64,000 nucleotides of DNA, taken from Romanomermis culicivorax (Eukaryota > Nematoda > Enoplea > Mermithida > Mermithidae). The stretch covers positions 248,001 to 312,000 of the forward strand of contig CAWUHX010000220.1 of assembly GCA_963922205.1 (NCBI GenBank). The letters run 5' to 3'. The stretch's first letter is position 1, and each line of letters opens with the position of its first letter. The notes beneath the pieces were generated by a model. It worked only from the letters and a program-made list of their open reading frames with translations. It did no database searches and had not been told where the DNA came from. Below are positions 8,300 to 19,785 of the stretch, piece after piece. A program made the translations under genes and the position numbers.

Positions 8300-10130
8300 T
8301 CTTTACAACGTGTTCTAAGTACTTTACTGTTTCACATCTTTCACTTCTACCAAAAGTGAGAATTCATAGCTTTAAGATTGTTTTTTATTCTTTCTTTGAT
8401 GTGAAGATGGCCAAATTTAAAACTTCAATGTGCTTCTATGAAGGTTTTGACGCATGATTGAGGCCCACTAAAAAGAGGTGGACTAGTTGATTAGAAAGTG
8501 CCCCGATGGGGCAGAAAAAAGAAGAACATACTTGCATGGATTGTCGCCAAGCTTGAAAAAGGAGCGGATTAGATTTTTGAGAACTTGGGTTAAAGTTGGA
8601 AAAAACTCACTTTTCTAATATTGGATTTTCATTCTTTCTCATTAAAAAATTTTCAATCTCTGTGAAAAGCAACACACCTTCCAACCACACTTGTGCATCT
8701 CCGAAATTTTGAGGAGGGCAGTTCCTGGTTTTTTGACGTTTTTTGGAACAACAAATTCAAAAAAAGTTGACCAAAAAATTATTTTTCGTACAAAATTTTT
8801 CACTTTCAGAACTTTTGGGTTAGTTTGCACCCCCAGGTCCCCTCTCACACATGTGTCCTTCCAAGTCGTTGAACTTTTATGCTAAATTCAGCGTTAATAA
8901 AACAGAAATCAACCGTGGAAATATGACACATAAAATCCCACTCAGTTTGTTCAGGAGAAAAGAGCACGCAACGTTTTCTTTGAACTAAATTGATTGTGCA
9001 GGATCTACTTAATTCAGTCATTTTATGGTATAGAATTTACTCCGTAAGTTTTACTGATTAAAAGCCGTAAATAAATTTATTCTCTCAATATAAGTACTCG
9101 AAATCAAGTAATCACAAGTGTTTGTTGAAACTATTCAACATCACAGCTTTTGGATTTGAACTGAAATTTGCAGAAAGAGCGTTTTTTGCAGGATTGCAGA
9201 CGGGTAGCAATTTCACCCATCCCGATGGCTCCCGTCCTGCTTTCAAAAAAGGCGTACTGTTGCCGTGGGAGTGCGAGTAGAATGGGGGAGAAGCGGGAAC
9301 CGGATTTGGTACGCACCCCCAATATAGGCGCGGCTGTATCATGAGCTTTTTAATCGAATTTTTGTGTGCCTTACCCTGTTGCTCTACTTGCATATGGTGC
9401 CCAAAGACTGCGACCAAGGCCCAGTGGCACTAAAGGGGTCTATGCTCGAACTCAAGATAGTCTCGAACAAAAAGGCGACTGTTTTATCTCAAGTTTGGTA
9501 TAATTTCAGTGTCATCAGGATTCTAACGAAATCAATATCGAGATTATCCCCAGCCCTGGGTGTCGGGTTGCACTAACATTTTCGCATAATTTTCATATCT
9601 CTAAAGCAAATAAACATAAAAATGTTTGAATTTTCCCAAACTCGAACTTAAATCTCAATATTAGTTAGTCCTGAAGTGAGTATTTGTGCACTGGAAGAAA
9701 ATAATCACGACATTGCGATTAGCTCAAACTGAGGGGGTTGGTGCAATCAACCTCAGGTTTCTTTATAGTTCTGAAAATGACTCCTCCCTCGCTATTTTTC
9801 AGCTAGAGTGAGAGGTAAAGGCTTCGAATCGGTCGGGAGTTAAAATGCCATTGGTTTACCATTTCTATACATTTGAGTGAAGTCAGCGATGGGCATCACT
9901 GCATATAATTTTCATATAGAAAAAATCGTGGTGATGCAAGAGGAAGGACAAAATACACGATGCTGCAGAATATACTTTTTCACAGACATGGAAAATTTTT
10001 TAATGAGAAAGAATGAAAATCAAATATTAGAAAAGTGAATTTTTTCCAACTTTAACCCAAGTTCTCAAAAATCTCATCCGCTCCTTTTTTCTGCTCCATT
10101 GGGGTATTTTCTAATAAACTAGTAATACAT
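8300..10130 (+). mobile_element. Dispersed element E, copy 1 (inverted arms, degenerate ORF)
   Basis: The left arm (about 8300-8660) and right arm (about 9960-10125) are inverted copies of each other: for example, GAAAGTGCCCCGATGGGGCA near 8497 answers TGCTCCATTGGGGTATTTTC near 10092. The whole unit matches the reverse complement of 36362-37990, so this is a dispersed family of about 1.6-1.8 kb. Compared with copy 2 it carries an extra stretch at about 8710-8930. The interior contains, on the minus strand, a small ORF (9417-9112) that is also found in copy 2 but is frameshifted here. I see no transposase. Exact ends and target duplication are uncertain. Confidence 0.65.
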
Positions 10131-12470
10131 GTGCTTTCTCCCTCCGAGCAGTATTTTGTGGTATTAGATTAAACCCTCACATATTTTTCAATATTGAGGA
10201 ATGTCTTCATAAACATAAGCTGTCAAGACGTCATTCACGAATAGACCACTGCGGACCACATTGAATCAAATGAAGCAACAATTTCAGGGAAACCTGACAG
10301 TGGGCGTAAGTTATCCCACTATCCTGAGACCAAATAATATTTTCGCTGGGGTGCCTCAAACTCGCACCATCGCACGATTTCATCATTGATCAGGCCATGC
10401 AGATTCACAGAGCACAAGTGGGAGTAAATTGAGAAAACTAACTAAAATTTTATGCCACGACGCAAAAAATTACAACAAAATCAACAACAAAACAATGTAC
10501 ACCACGCAACAAAAATATTGAAGAAAATTTTGTTAGTCACGTCTCGCACAGATGAAAAAACCATCATGGCCGCTATCCCTATCCGATCTTCTCTAATGGA
10601 AATGAGAAACAAAGCATCGTATTTCGGAACTAATTATGAAATCCTCAACAGACGTCAAGATTGAATAAGAAATTTATTCTGAAAATAGCAACTAAACAAG
10701 ATTTTCTGATTTTTATCTCAAAATTTGACTAAAACGATGATAGCGACACGTGTCACCGTGTACCAATTGCTCATTTGGCGATTTTTTTTCCAGAAATTTA
10801 CGTGCAAAACAAAAATGTGAGTTGCTTGATATATATTCAGTTCAGGAGAGGGCAAAAATTAGTATTCAGAGTTCTCTCCAACGATCAAAACAAATTTCCC
10901 TGCCTAACGTCGAAAATTTCTGGGACCGAATATCAGCTGCTCACTTAAAAACTGCTACTTGATTCTGACGCTGAAAATAAATTATTTGTGAATAAATGAA
11001 AATAAATGATCCCATATGGTCTGTTTGTCTTGAAATGCTTGTACAGAGTAACAGTGGAACGCCATTACTTTCATGCTTTTAGTATTTCCCACTAAACTAG
11101 ATCAATGCCATGCAGGCTTCTTTCAACACAGTGCGGGAGAATGGGAATTTTTTGGATGCTTCTGTCACAGAGATGGATGAAAAGGTGCATCGTGGTATCA
11201 TTTAGAAGGCAGAAACCTTAAATTTGTCCCCACTTCGCCCTCTCAAAAATAATAAACTACAGTATTCATTACAATTGAGCTAAAAAACTGTCAAAAACAA
11301 GTTCAGTTTCACTTCTCAGTTATCCTCGTTTGCTACCACAAATCTGCTTCTTTCATATTTCATATCAGAATGAGTAAAATTTGTCCTCTGAAAATATAGT
11401 AAAAATTGTAAGATTGCGATGAATAAGAACTCCTTCTTTTTTCTCAAATTTCTCTATTCGCCCATTTAATACCACGATTTTTCAAACTGAAAATTTGAAC
11501 CACGAGTATCAGAAATTATCTTTAGAATACATTTTCTAACATTTTAGATAGTTCCGTGTTTAAAAATTCTCCGACGCTACGCGCAGCGCGCCGAAAAAGT
11601 TAACGTTCAATGGTTTCCATTATTTAAAATACCTTATCTCATTTTTAAATCGGTAATCTCCAGTATCCTGCTTGGATTTGGTCACAAATTAAGATTTTTT
11701 GATTGATTTTCACAAATAATTCCTCTATTTTCAGGTTTTCCGAACTTTATAAGCAATTTTTTCATTGGGGAACGATAACATTTTAGAATGAAAATGTTAA
11801 GCTTTTACTTATTTCCAGTGTTCTAGAATGTCGAACTCCATCAATTTTTTTCGGCGCTACGCGCAGGAATGAGGCATAAATCGAAATGTACATATCTTCA
11901 TCTCTAATCACAGAAATACCGGCAGTGTAACTTTTTTGCACAATTACTCTAAAATAATGTCTCCGAATTAAAAAAACAGATACATGTATTTGAAGATTTT
12001 TCTGACTATCTACAATTTTCGCCTATTTTACACATTTTTCATATGATTTCAAATTGGAACAAAAAAATTATCATGCACGGAACAAACTTTGAGTCTTTTC
12101 TGCGGAGTGCGGAAGAAAGCATGCGGAAAAAATCTGATGTCATGCATCAAAAATCACACGTGAGAAAAACAGCAATCGAAAATCAAACAATATTTTATTT
12201 CTGTCTGATTTTACTGCTATATGTTCGTATTATCGAATTCTTTGATTTCTATTAACTTTGTTATATCACAAAATCCAAAATAACTAGCAAAATATTTGAC
12301 TTTTGTTTTACATGTTTCACGTACAATACTAAATACGCTGTTTGTATCTCATTGTTAGGCCACCTCAACGTATTACAAGCACAACTTTGTTTTTCCCATT
12401 TTCTTGTGCAAAAAGACATCATGTAAAATCAAAAAATAAGTCTCGATTTTCTGATTTTCTTGCATTGACT
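10131..12470. other. AT-rich stretch with no supported gene
   Basis: Only short, low-complexity reading frames occur. Two frames of 70 codons at 10452 and 10750 lack convincing splice partners. Near 11575 and 11850 are isolated words of the GCGC-TACGCGC palindrome type also found in the dispersed repeat at 24 and 42 kb. Otherwise I see nothing. Confidence 0.5.
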
Positions 12471-12472
12471 TC

Positions 12473-12645
12473 GAATCATATATGTGAATTGGGAGACGTG
12501 CCCATAAGAAACCACCAACAGAAACCGTCAGCCATGTGGCTAGCCATAGTGTAGTCATAGAGACTCCCATACTGTTGGTCAGAAAAGAACAGAAAAATGT
12601 CAACTTTTCGATGGAAAAGGGTCATTTTTGAACCGAATACGGCCA
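12473..12645 (+). mobile_element. Degraded copy of the CATACATGTAA MITE
   Basis: The words AAATGTCAACTTTTCGATGG, GGCTAGCCATAGTG and GACTCCCATACTGTTGGTC match the central part of the better copies at 22463 and 28367 (GGCTAGCCATATGG, GACCCCCATACTTTTGGTC). Poly-C/G tracts and termini have decayed, so this is an old insertion. Confidence 0.5.
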
Positions 12646-13313
12646 AAAAGTACATTATTAATATTTTTACACAATAAGTACTATTTTTCGTCGTGTTCTT
12701 TTACTCCAACTGTCCCGTTACACCAAATGTCCAGGTACTTCAAGTGTCCCGTAACACCAAGAATGCTATAAATTTTTTAAATTGCAATAAGATTGAAATG
12801 ATCATTTTGCAGCTATTCATTTTAAAAGTATTACAATATGCAACTTTGAATTTATGGTGCAGTAGCTCGTCTTAATAATTTATATATTGCCATTTAAAAC
12901 TTCCTCTGACAGGCAACAACAGGAAATGCAGGTGTTCAAAAGTTGTTGCAGTTTTTTTAATAAAATGATGAAAATTTTTCAACTGTTGAAGTTTTTATTT
13001 GTAAATTATACGACCTGTATTGAACATTACAGGGTAACTATATGCATAATTATTCTCATTAGATTTATAGCTTATTCTAAAATTAATTTTTTGGTAGTTA
13101 AAAATTTATTACAAAATAATTAGGAGATTACGGCAAAATTCTGATGATTTGATCCTAGTTTTTATTGCACAAAACTTCCGCCGCTTTTTGCAGCCCTTGG
13201 TTTCCCACAGACTTTTACGCACCACATTATAGCCTATTCACTTCTCTTTGCTTTGCACTAAACCGTAAGATTGTAGAGCACATCGTCCAAAAGATTTCGA
13301 CAATATTCGGAAC

Positions 13314-13480
13314 CAGGCCTGTAGGCAGAGGAGGGCCCCCCAAATGTTTCAAGCATTGAAAAAAGACAACCTTTGATTTTTGTCTTTAAGAAAATTCAAG
13401 TCAGAAAAGCCAATTTTACAGTAAATCAAGTGAGAAAATGTGCCCCCCCCCCCCGAAAAAAATTCCTGGCTACAGGCCTG
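13314..13480 (+). mobile_element. CAGGCCTGTA-family MITE, 167 bp, hAT-like
   Basis: The element begins CAGGCCTGTAGGC and ends GGCTACAGGCCTG, with an exact 8-bp target duplication TTCGGAAC at 13306-13313 and 13481-13488. An 8-bp duplication with CA...TG ends is the signature of the hAT superfamily. Inside are a G/C run at each side and an A/T-rich core. Sister copies are at 35281-35464 and 40590-40750, with a partial one at 43226-43365. Confidence 0.8.
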
Positions 13481-13794
13481 TTCGGAACCATACTCGAAAA
13501 ATGATTTTTTCAGTTTACACTGTCATGTAAATGTAATGTGCAAGTGGCGTTAACACAATACGAATTGTTCGATATCCCTGTAAAGTGCGCTCCAGAGGAA
13601 ACTATGGGTGATCTCCTGCACCCAAGTTGCATCAAAAAATAAGGGCGTTTCATTCTATCAACGGTGCGTGTAAGTTAAGTTACATAACCGAATTACTGAA
13701 TTACAAATATTTTTGGTTCACAATTTTCATCATGGCACAACGATTTCTCTAAAGACAGATAAATGCAAAGGTCATACAAAGTACGGAAAGGCAC

Positions 13795-13890
13795 GTTTCG
13801 GTGCCGCCATTTCGGCGCCGGCGTTTGAGCCATTTCGGCGTCAGCTATTTCAGTGTCGGCCACTTTGGTCCCCGCTGTTTCGGTGCCAAA
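13795..13890 (+). repeat. Short minisatellite with TTTCGGYGCC motif
   Basis: About five imperfect units repeat the word TTTCGGTGCC / TTTCGGCGCC / TTTCGGCGTC / TTTCAGTGTC with spacers of about 6-8 bases. It is immediately followed by a T-rich tract. It lies inside the 12700-14172 element. Confidence 0.55.
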
Positions 13891-14214
13891 CTGTCTTTTT
13901 CTTTCCGTTTTACTTTTTTCTTCATTTTTTTTTATTTCTTATCTTTCTTTTTTTAACCATTATTTTTCTTTGTATTTCATTTTCTTTCGTTTTCTGTGTT
14001 TGCTTAACTAATCGCTCAAGTTGTTATAGTACGTACGGGAAATTTTGGAACATTAATATAGCATTGTTGGAGTAACGGCACACCAATTATTTGCAAAAAA
14101 TTGCATTACTTTGAGTAGAGGCATTTATAGCATTACTTGGGGTAACGGGACACTTGAAGTAACGGAACGCAATCCTATTTTGCCGAAAAAATTGTAGTTT
14201 TTGGGAATCTAAAG

Positions 14215-14292
14215 GTTTTCAGAATCGATAATCCTCCGCCCAGAAAAAAGTCGCTTGACCGCCCAAACCTCGGGGCTCTGTCACATGTATGC
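14215..14292 (+). mobile_element. Solo right end of CATACATGTAA MITE
   Basis: The stretch GCCCAAACCTCGGGGCTCTG followed by CACATGTATG matches the right end of the copies at 22904, 28694 and 57225. No left half is visible. Confidence 0.5.
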
Positions 14293-14673
14293 ATTGAGTA
14301 AACAGTTCGCAGAATTATCATTTTTCATTTCAACGAATAAGTTCTTCATGAAGTCATCCCGAAAGTCATGTGGTACACGTATGTTTTGAATTGATGCTTC
14401 GAATCAACTAGATCGTGCTGTAAATAAGCTAGAAAACCAAAAAATCTGCATAAAATCAAGTATTTTACATGTACTCGGGAATGACCGCAAAAATCATCTC
14501 AATTTTGACTGAAGAAAGTAATCAAAATTCAAAAATGAGACAGTAAACAAAATTTCAGATTCTTCATAAAGTAAGAACCCTTGCCTTTGCCTGCACGGAA
14601 ACGCACGAGAATGTAAAATTCTCGAAACCTTTCCTACATAATTTAAAATTAGTCAATGACCCAAAAGTCATTC

Positions 14674-17600
14674 CTAAAGCGTTCGCATTCTCGTTTGAAT
14701 TTTCAACATATGACCTTGGGCCAACTTTTTCGAGATATCCAATTCGTATTGATCAAAAACGGTAAAGTTTCGCAACGTAGCGACGATTAATCTCGTCAAT
14801 TCGAAAACCAAATATTGGATCCGGTAAGCATCCTGCGTTAAAGTACGCCACTTTTTGGCGTTTTCCGCGATAAGAGTGATCATTTGCTCGGACAATTCGA
14901 TATTACCTTCGGCGTTGAGCACGTTGGAAAATGCTTTAACGAATTTGTTATACGCATCATTGACTAAAGTATGATCGGATTGCGTTTCGAATAATTTCAT
15001 GATCCGTATGTGCTCCATATTCAAAATTCGTTTCGAATAACCTTGCGTGATGAATGGGTACATCAAAACATTGTCGGTGAGCAAGGATTTGATAGGTCGC
15101 TGCGGAACCGATAACAAGAATGGGCGAGACAAGTCGGTTTCGGCGCCGGATAACGGGGAACGTTCATGATCGTTTTTTCCCAGATTTTGTTGATCAACCG
15201 TAGACTGAATGTTCAGCGATTTACCTGGTTTCAGTTGAGAAGCGGTATTTTTGATTTCGTAATCGGGTAATAAGCTGGGACGAGCTAAAAAAGGAGTAGA
15301 CGTAGATATGGGAAACCATAAAGACTACTTTGTAGAAAAAGTTGAGGACAGCTCTAGAACGAGACTCATTCCTCTACAAAATGACAAATAAATTTTCTAC
15401 GATGTTGGAATGCAACTTTCTCTAGTTTGTACTACTCGTTTTTAGCGCGACTAATTTTCATAAGCGCAGACCCAACTTCATTAGCTTCGCGCAAAAAAAA
15501 CAGTGATTCCGTGTGAAAAATGTAGCAAAAAGCTTAAGTTTTCAACTTCTTAAGCTGTTCGAATAACGAAAAAGTAGAGGATAAACATTAATTAGAAACT
15601 TGGAACAGGCCAGGAATCATGGAAGAATTTCACGTTCATAAGCTAGTCAATTGATAAAACAAATTTAGGAAAAATCTTGGTCGTTGCAAAAAAGTATAAA
15701 AATTTGAAATTTGTATCGGTCAATTTTTTCCCGAATATATCAAACGAGGTACTAACGTTTTTCGAGTAGTGATCGACCGGTAGACACCTTTAGTCTATCG
15801 GTCATAACATGTACAAAATATAAAAAAATAAAAAAGGGTTTTCAAAGTATAAATTTTTTAATAAGTTTTATTTTCAAAATAGAAAACGACATTTTCAAAG
15901 GCATCCGACAAGCTGTGAATGTACGTTGCAGCCTAACAAAGAAGCAATATGTGAGATGACAAAACTTGGAATCAACCAACGGTTAGAAAATAAATCATGG
16001 GCCCAACAGATCCGGATAAACGCAATTTGGTCAAACGTTCACAGGGTGTTTCGGTGACTGGTTGGTTGGCTCCCTGGTTATTTTATTCCATGATAACATT
16101 TATGTTCTTTTTATTTATTTCTCTTTTCCATTTTATTATCGTATTGAAACTGTGCACACAAAACATAATCTGGTGCTGGAACTCCGCTCAGCTGTTGCGG
16201 TCGTTCCGAGTTGCGTCAAGCTGGATCTATTGTCCAGGTATAAGGTCAACAACCAGAAAATATTGGAAATGGCCATGCACATACCTGTAAGAGGTGCAAC
16301 CTGTTGGGGGGAGGGTAAACTCAAAATTTTGGGGTGTGGGTCCCAACATTTCCAAAATTTTGGGGAAAGCCCCAAAAACATCGAAAAAATTTCGAAAATT
16401 TTCCCAAAAAAGTCCAGAAAAAGCCACTTTTCCTAATTTTCTCCAATTTTTCCGAGTTGGGGGGGATTGAGTACAGGGTTGACCAAGTTAGGGGTGGGGC
16501 CCCCCAACCTCCCCCCAATTACAGGTATGGCCATGCATTCCTTTTTTCTTTCTTTTTGTATTTCTCTTCTTTGTTTCTTTTTCCTTTCTACACAACGTAA
16601 ATGCTCAAGAGGATTCTCACAATCCAATTTCTTAAGTTAAGTGTTCCTTAAAGTTTCACTGTTTTTCGAAATAACCTTAAACAGCAGACATACTCATGAG
16701 CATACTAACGAGCAAACAGTGTTTCATGAATAGGCTTGCATTTTTTAAACTGTTTTGGTTTCTTTGTTAGATGGTCAAGGACAAAGGCCTTTGTGTGCAA
16801 AAGAGCTATAAATTGATTATTTTCAAAAAGCTAAATTCATAGACCAGAGAGATGCATCATCATTTGGAGGCTCATGAAAAGTAGGGTTGTCCCAGGCTCC
16901 GGGGCAGCTGCCCCGGCCCCGGGCCGGGGCTAGGGTTGCCCCGGTTCAGGGCAAGACTACAGAAAATTAGTATTTTTGATAGTATAACAAGCTCGATTTA
17001 TAATAAAATTGAAGTTTAGACTGTGACAAGTAAATATTCAGTAGTTAGTTTGACAGTAATACTTTTAGGAATCACTAAATTCATGTTCTATTTGGATAAA
17101 AGTTTAAAAGTTTTCATTATATCCGGAACTGCACTTCAACTTCAATTGATGTTTTCAGAAAACGTACAATCATATTAGCTATTCATTACTACTGATTTGC
17201 CTAAACTTCAGCATACATTTCAAAACATGCTTTCAAATTACCTAAGTAGTGTCCAAGAAGTTAGAGCTGAAGCGAAATTAGATTCGAGGCATAGTCATTC
17301 ACTATGCAAAAGTGACAAAGAGAATGAGGATGTTGACAAAGTTGTTATTTGGGAAAATGGTGATTTTTGATTTTTGACCACTATTTTGTGATATCTCCAA
17401 CTTTCTTCTCGATCATTTTTCAAAATTTTCTCCCTTCCAGTCATTAGCATGCATGCTAACATCCAAAATTTCCATTAGCAAGGCTCTCGTTCCATTAGCA
17501 CCATGCTAAAAAACCCTGCAGATGAATCGATACAAGTTCATGTATGCAATGCAGTTTCTTCGGGAAAAGAATGAGCTTCCTAATTTTTAGTAATGACAAT

Positions 17601-19214
17601 TATCTTAAAAATTTAATTTTTTTGTCTGCATGAGACCCTGTCTAACCTATCAATCAATGCAGTATCATAGCTGACATGAAATAAAAAGAAAAAGAATCAC
17701 CTTAAAATTTTTTCGATGTGACACATGAAGTATGGTACTACTAGTGACGTATATATGTTAATATGTTATATGTCTGCCCCGGCCCCGGCTAAAATGTCTG
17801 CCCCGGGACAACCCTAATGAAAAGGCTTTCGCTGAGTATATTTTCAAACACAAGTGGTTGCGGTTCATCAGCTTCCATCTATGACTCCAAGAGATATAGA
17901 ACGTCATCATATCTTTGCTGGCGAAAGACCACAGACCTTGTACTTTTCACGATGAAACTAAAACATACGAAAGAAAACGACCAGCACGGCACGATTAGAT
18001 TTCTCACGTTTTCTTGCCAATAAGTTATTTTTCTGCGTTTTACACTTTTAAACATTAAACGGAAAAGTTGATATATAAATTTGGCTAGACTTTTGAATGA
18101 CACTGTAGTCTGTATACACTGCATAGTTTAATCAGAAGGCAATCACGCCTAACAGAAAAAACTTGTTCGAGACATTGATTTCGGATGAGAAAATTTAATT
18201 TTTATGCAACCAAGCACAAACTCATTTATTCGAAAGGACAGACATAAACCGGCCATAAACAGTTTTTTAAATTATAGCCAAAAACCTAGAAAATGACCGA
18301 TGCATCGGTCGATCACCATTTGTGAGTCTAAAGTTAAAATTTCAGCTTCGAACGAAGGTGCGCCAAAAAGTTTTTCAGTGAACTATGTTAGGATTAAATG
18401 ATGGAAAATCTCTCACTAAAAACATTTTTTTCAATCTTAATATTCATGAGAAATAAACATTTCCGGCTCTTGTATATAAGGTTAAATTTAAATTTATATA
18501 AATAATCTCACGAATTAGGTTCCGGAAATGAGACAATCAAAACACACACACGACTTTGAACTTACACAGATATGCACTCCCTTTAGGTGGACATTTGAAC
18601 GAGAAATTTGGTTTTTCCTCGGGAACGTAACAACTTCTACCATATAATTTCTGGGCTAGGGATTGTAATTCGTCCGGCATTTTCCCAAGAGTCGGAACAC
18701 TTTCGGTAACGGTCGTTGTCGATTTACCTGCCGCGAAACCATTGCTGGACTGCGGAAATTTAGCGGCCATAGCCGAGCTAATAGCATTTGGAATTTTTTT
18801 GTCGGCTTCCTCTTTGGCCGCCAATTTTTTCTCCAATTCTTCTATATGCTTGCGCAAGGCGTCGCATTCTTTCACCATTTCTGTCATGACCCTCTGGTAT
18901 TGGAACGATTGATTAACGCTATTGCCGAACGCTTCCTGCACCATCGAAAATTTTCTTTCGCTTTCGCCAACTTTCGCCTCTAATTTTTGCTTGTCGTCCG
19001 TCAATTGAGCAATAATAGCGGCTTGGCGTTCAATCGTTTCGTTCAACGTGTGGTTAGCTTTTTGTAATTCGGTAATTTGAGACGATTGTCGCATTATTAC
19101 TTCGACGTAACTACTTTCGACTGCGTTGGCTGTCGTAGGCGGTGGAACTTGCGACTGCGTAAGGTTTTGGGCCGCCGTTGCCGTGGGCGGAAAAGGGGTA
19201 AAGCGATTGGACAT
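14674..19214 (-). CDS. Unrecognised coiled-coil protein, two exons, 419 aa
   Basis: Exon 1 runs 19214-18566 and exon 2 runs 15284-14674 (minus strand). Exon 1 ends before GTAAGTTC and exon 2 follows CTCCTTTTTTAG; one base plus two bases form a Ser codon, and the joined length (1260 nt) is exactly 420 codons with stop TAG. Residues 1-30 are Pro/Thr-rich. About 35-150 form a coiled coil with heptads ([33 protein letters not shown]). About 155-215 are Ser/Thr-rich, ending with [14 protein letters not shown]. The second exon encodes a loop-rich part and then a mostly helical C-terminal region of about 150 residues, ending [10 protein letters not shown] do not recognise the family; a structural or cytoskeletal role would be a guess. 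The start was chosen because GC-rich codon use begins at this ATG; an acceptor-like TTACAG lies about 30 bases upstream and may begin the exon. The 3.3-kb intron holds MITEs. Confidence 0.7.
16280..16529 (+). mobile_element. CATACCTGTAA-family MITE, 250 bp, hAT-like
   Basis: Termini are CATACCTGTAAG and ATTACAGGTATG. An exact 8-bp target duplication, GCCATGCA, flanks it at 16272-16279 and 16530-16537. The inner sequence is paired G-runs and C-runs around an A/T core with AAAAAGTCCAGAAAAAGCC. It lies in the intron of the minus-strand coiled-coil gene. Sister copies are at 29559 and 43032. Confidence 0.85.
16882..17816 (+). mobile_element. hAT-like non-autonomous element, 935 bp
   Basis: It has 12-bp terminal inverted repeats TAGGGTTGTCCC...GGGACAACCCTA, backed by GC-rich subterminal words (GCCCCGGCCCCGG at both ends), and an exact 8-bp target duplication ATGAAAAG at 16874-16881 and 17817-17824. 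There is no transposase frame. It sits in the intron of the coiled-coil gene. The interior near 17340-17520 (GCTAATGG words) is echoed, inverted, at about 20390-20520. Confidence 0.87.
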
Positions 19215-19785
19215 TACGGAGTACAGCACAACTTGATTATCTGTAATGTTACATAAAAATTTGCAAATACCGATTTTTGAGCCGATAGATGACAAAATTG
19301 ACCGAAATATGTACTTTCCGTGCAGTTTTAAAGTAGATGCCGTCGATTCTTTTCTCATTTTCGAGCAAAAAGATACATTCAACTATAATATGTTATAACG
19401 TTAAACAGAAGTTTTTCAGTGATTTCTGGAAAATCAGAAAAGTTGATTTAATCTGTTATATTTTCTACTGTAATAGTAGTTTTTATTCCTGTCTACGTTC
19501 GCTTTCGAGTTGTAAATCATTTCGTCGTAATTTTAAGTGATATGGTCGCGATATGGATGGATGAATGAATATTTTCCACTTAGTAATTAACCCTCAACAG
19601 TTTCTATCTTATATTGAGTCACCTCATCTCATTTTGTAATCGTTAACAGCCAGTATTTCGCCGGAAACTGAGATTTTTCATCAATTCTCTCACTTTTTTT
19701 CTCTGGGGGCTTGAAATCTTTCGACCGTTTTCAACGTAAACTTTTGTATTTTTGGACGATTAAGATTGAAGACATCATTCTAGAC

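Larger units (their letters stand above)
12700..14172 (+). mobile_element. Element with about 45-bp terminal inverted repeats (ACTTCAAGTGTCCCGT type)
   Basis: The left part contains ACTTCAAGTGTCCCGTAACA and then AATGCTATAAAT at about 12736-12774. The right part contains their inverse, ATTTATAGCATT followed by GGGACACTTGAAGTAACGG, at about 14126-14166. The two ends lie 1.4 kb apart and look like a non-autonomous DNA transposon. A second, shorter MITE (13314-13480) is nested inside. No transposase reading frame is visible and the exact termini and target duplication are unclear. Confidence 0.5.

Noticed and set aside
10452-10962. Two 70-codon frames (Gln/Lys-rich start MPRRKKLQQNQ, and a second after a TTTTCCAG)
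   Set aside because: No good donor after the first frame and no homology recognised; composition fits chance in AT-rich DNA.
13713-14075. 120-codon frame with Phe-rich tail
   Set aside because: It reads through a minisatellite and a T-rich low-complexity tract inside a transposon.
16227-16627. Several frames of 64-88 codons on both strands around 16.3-16.6 kb
   Set aside because: They are translations of the MITE G/C and A/T runs; the same words in other MITE copies give similar false frames (23.4-23.8, 28.5, 29.5, 43.1 kb).
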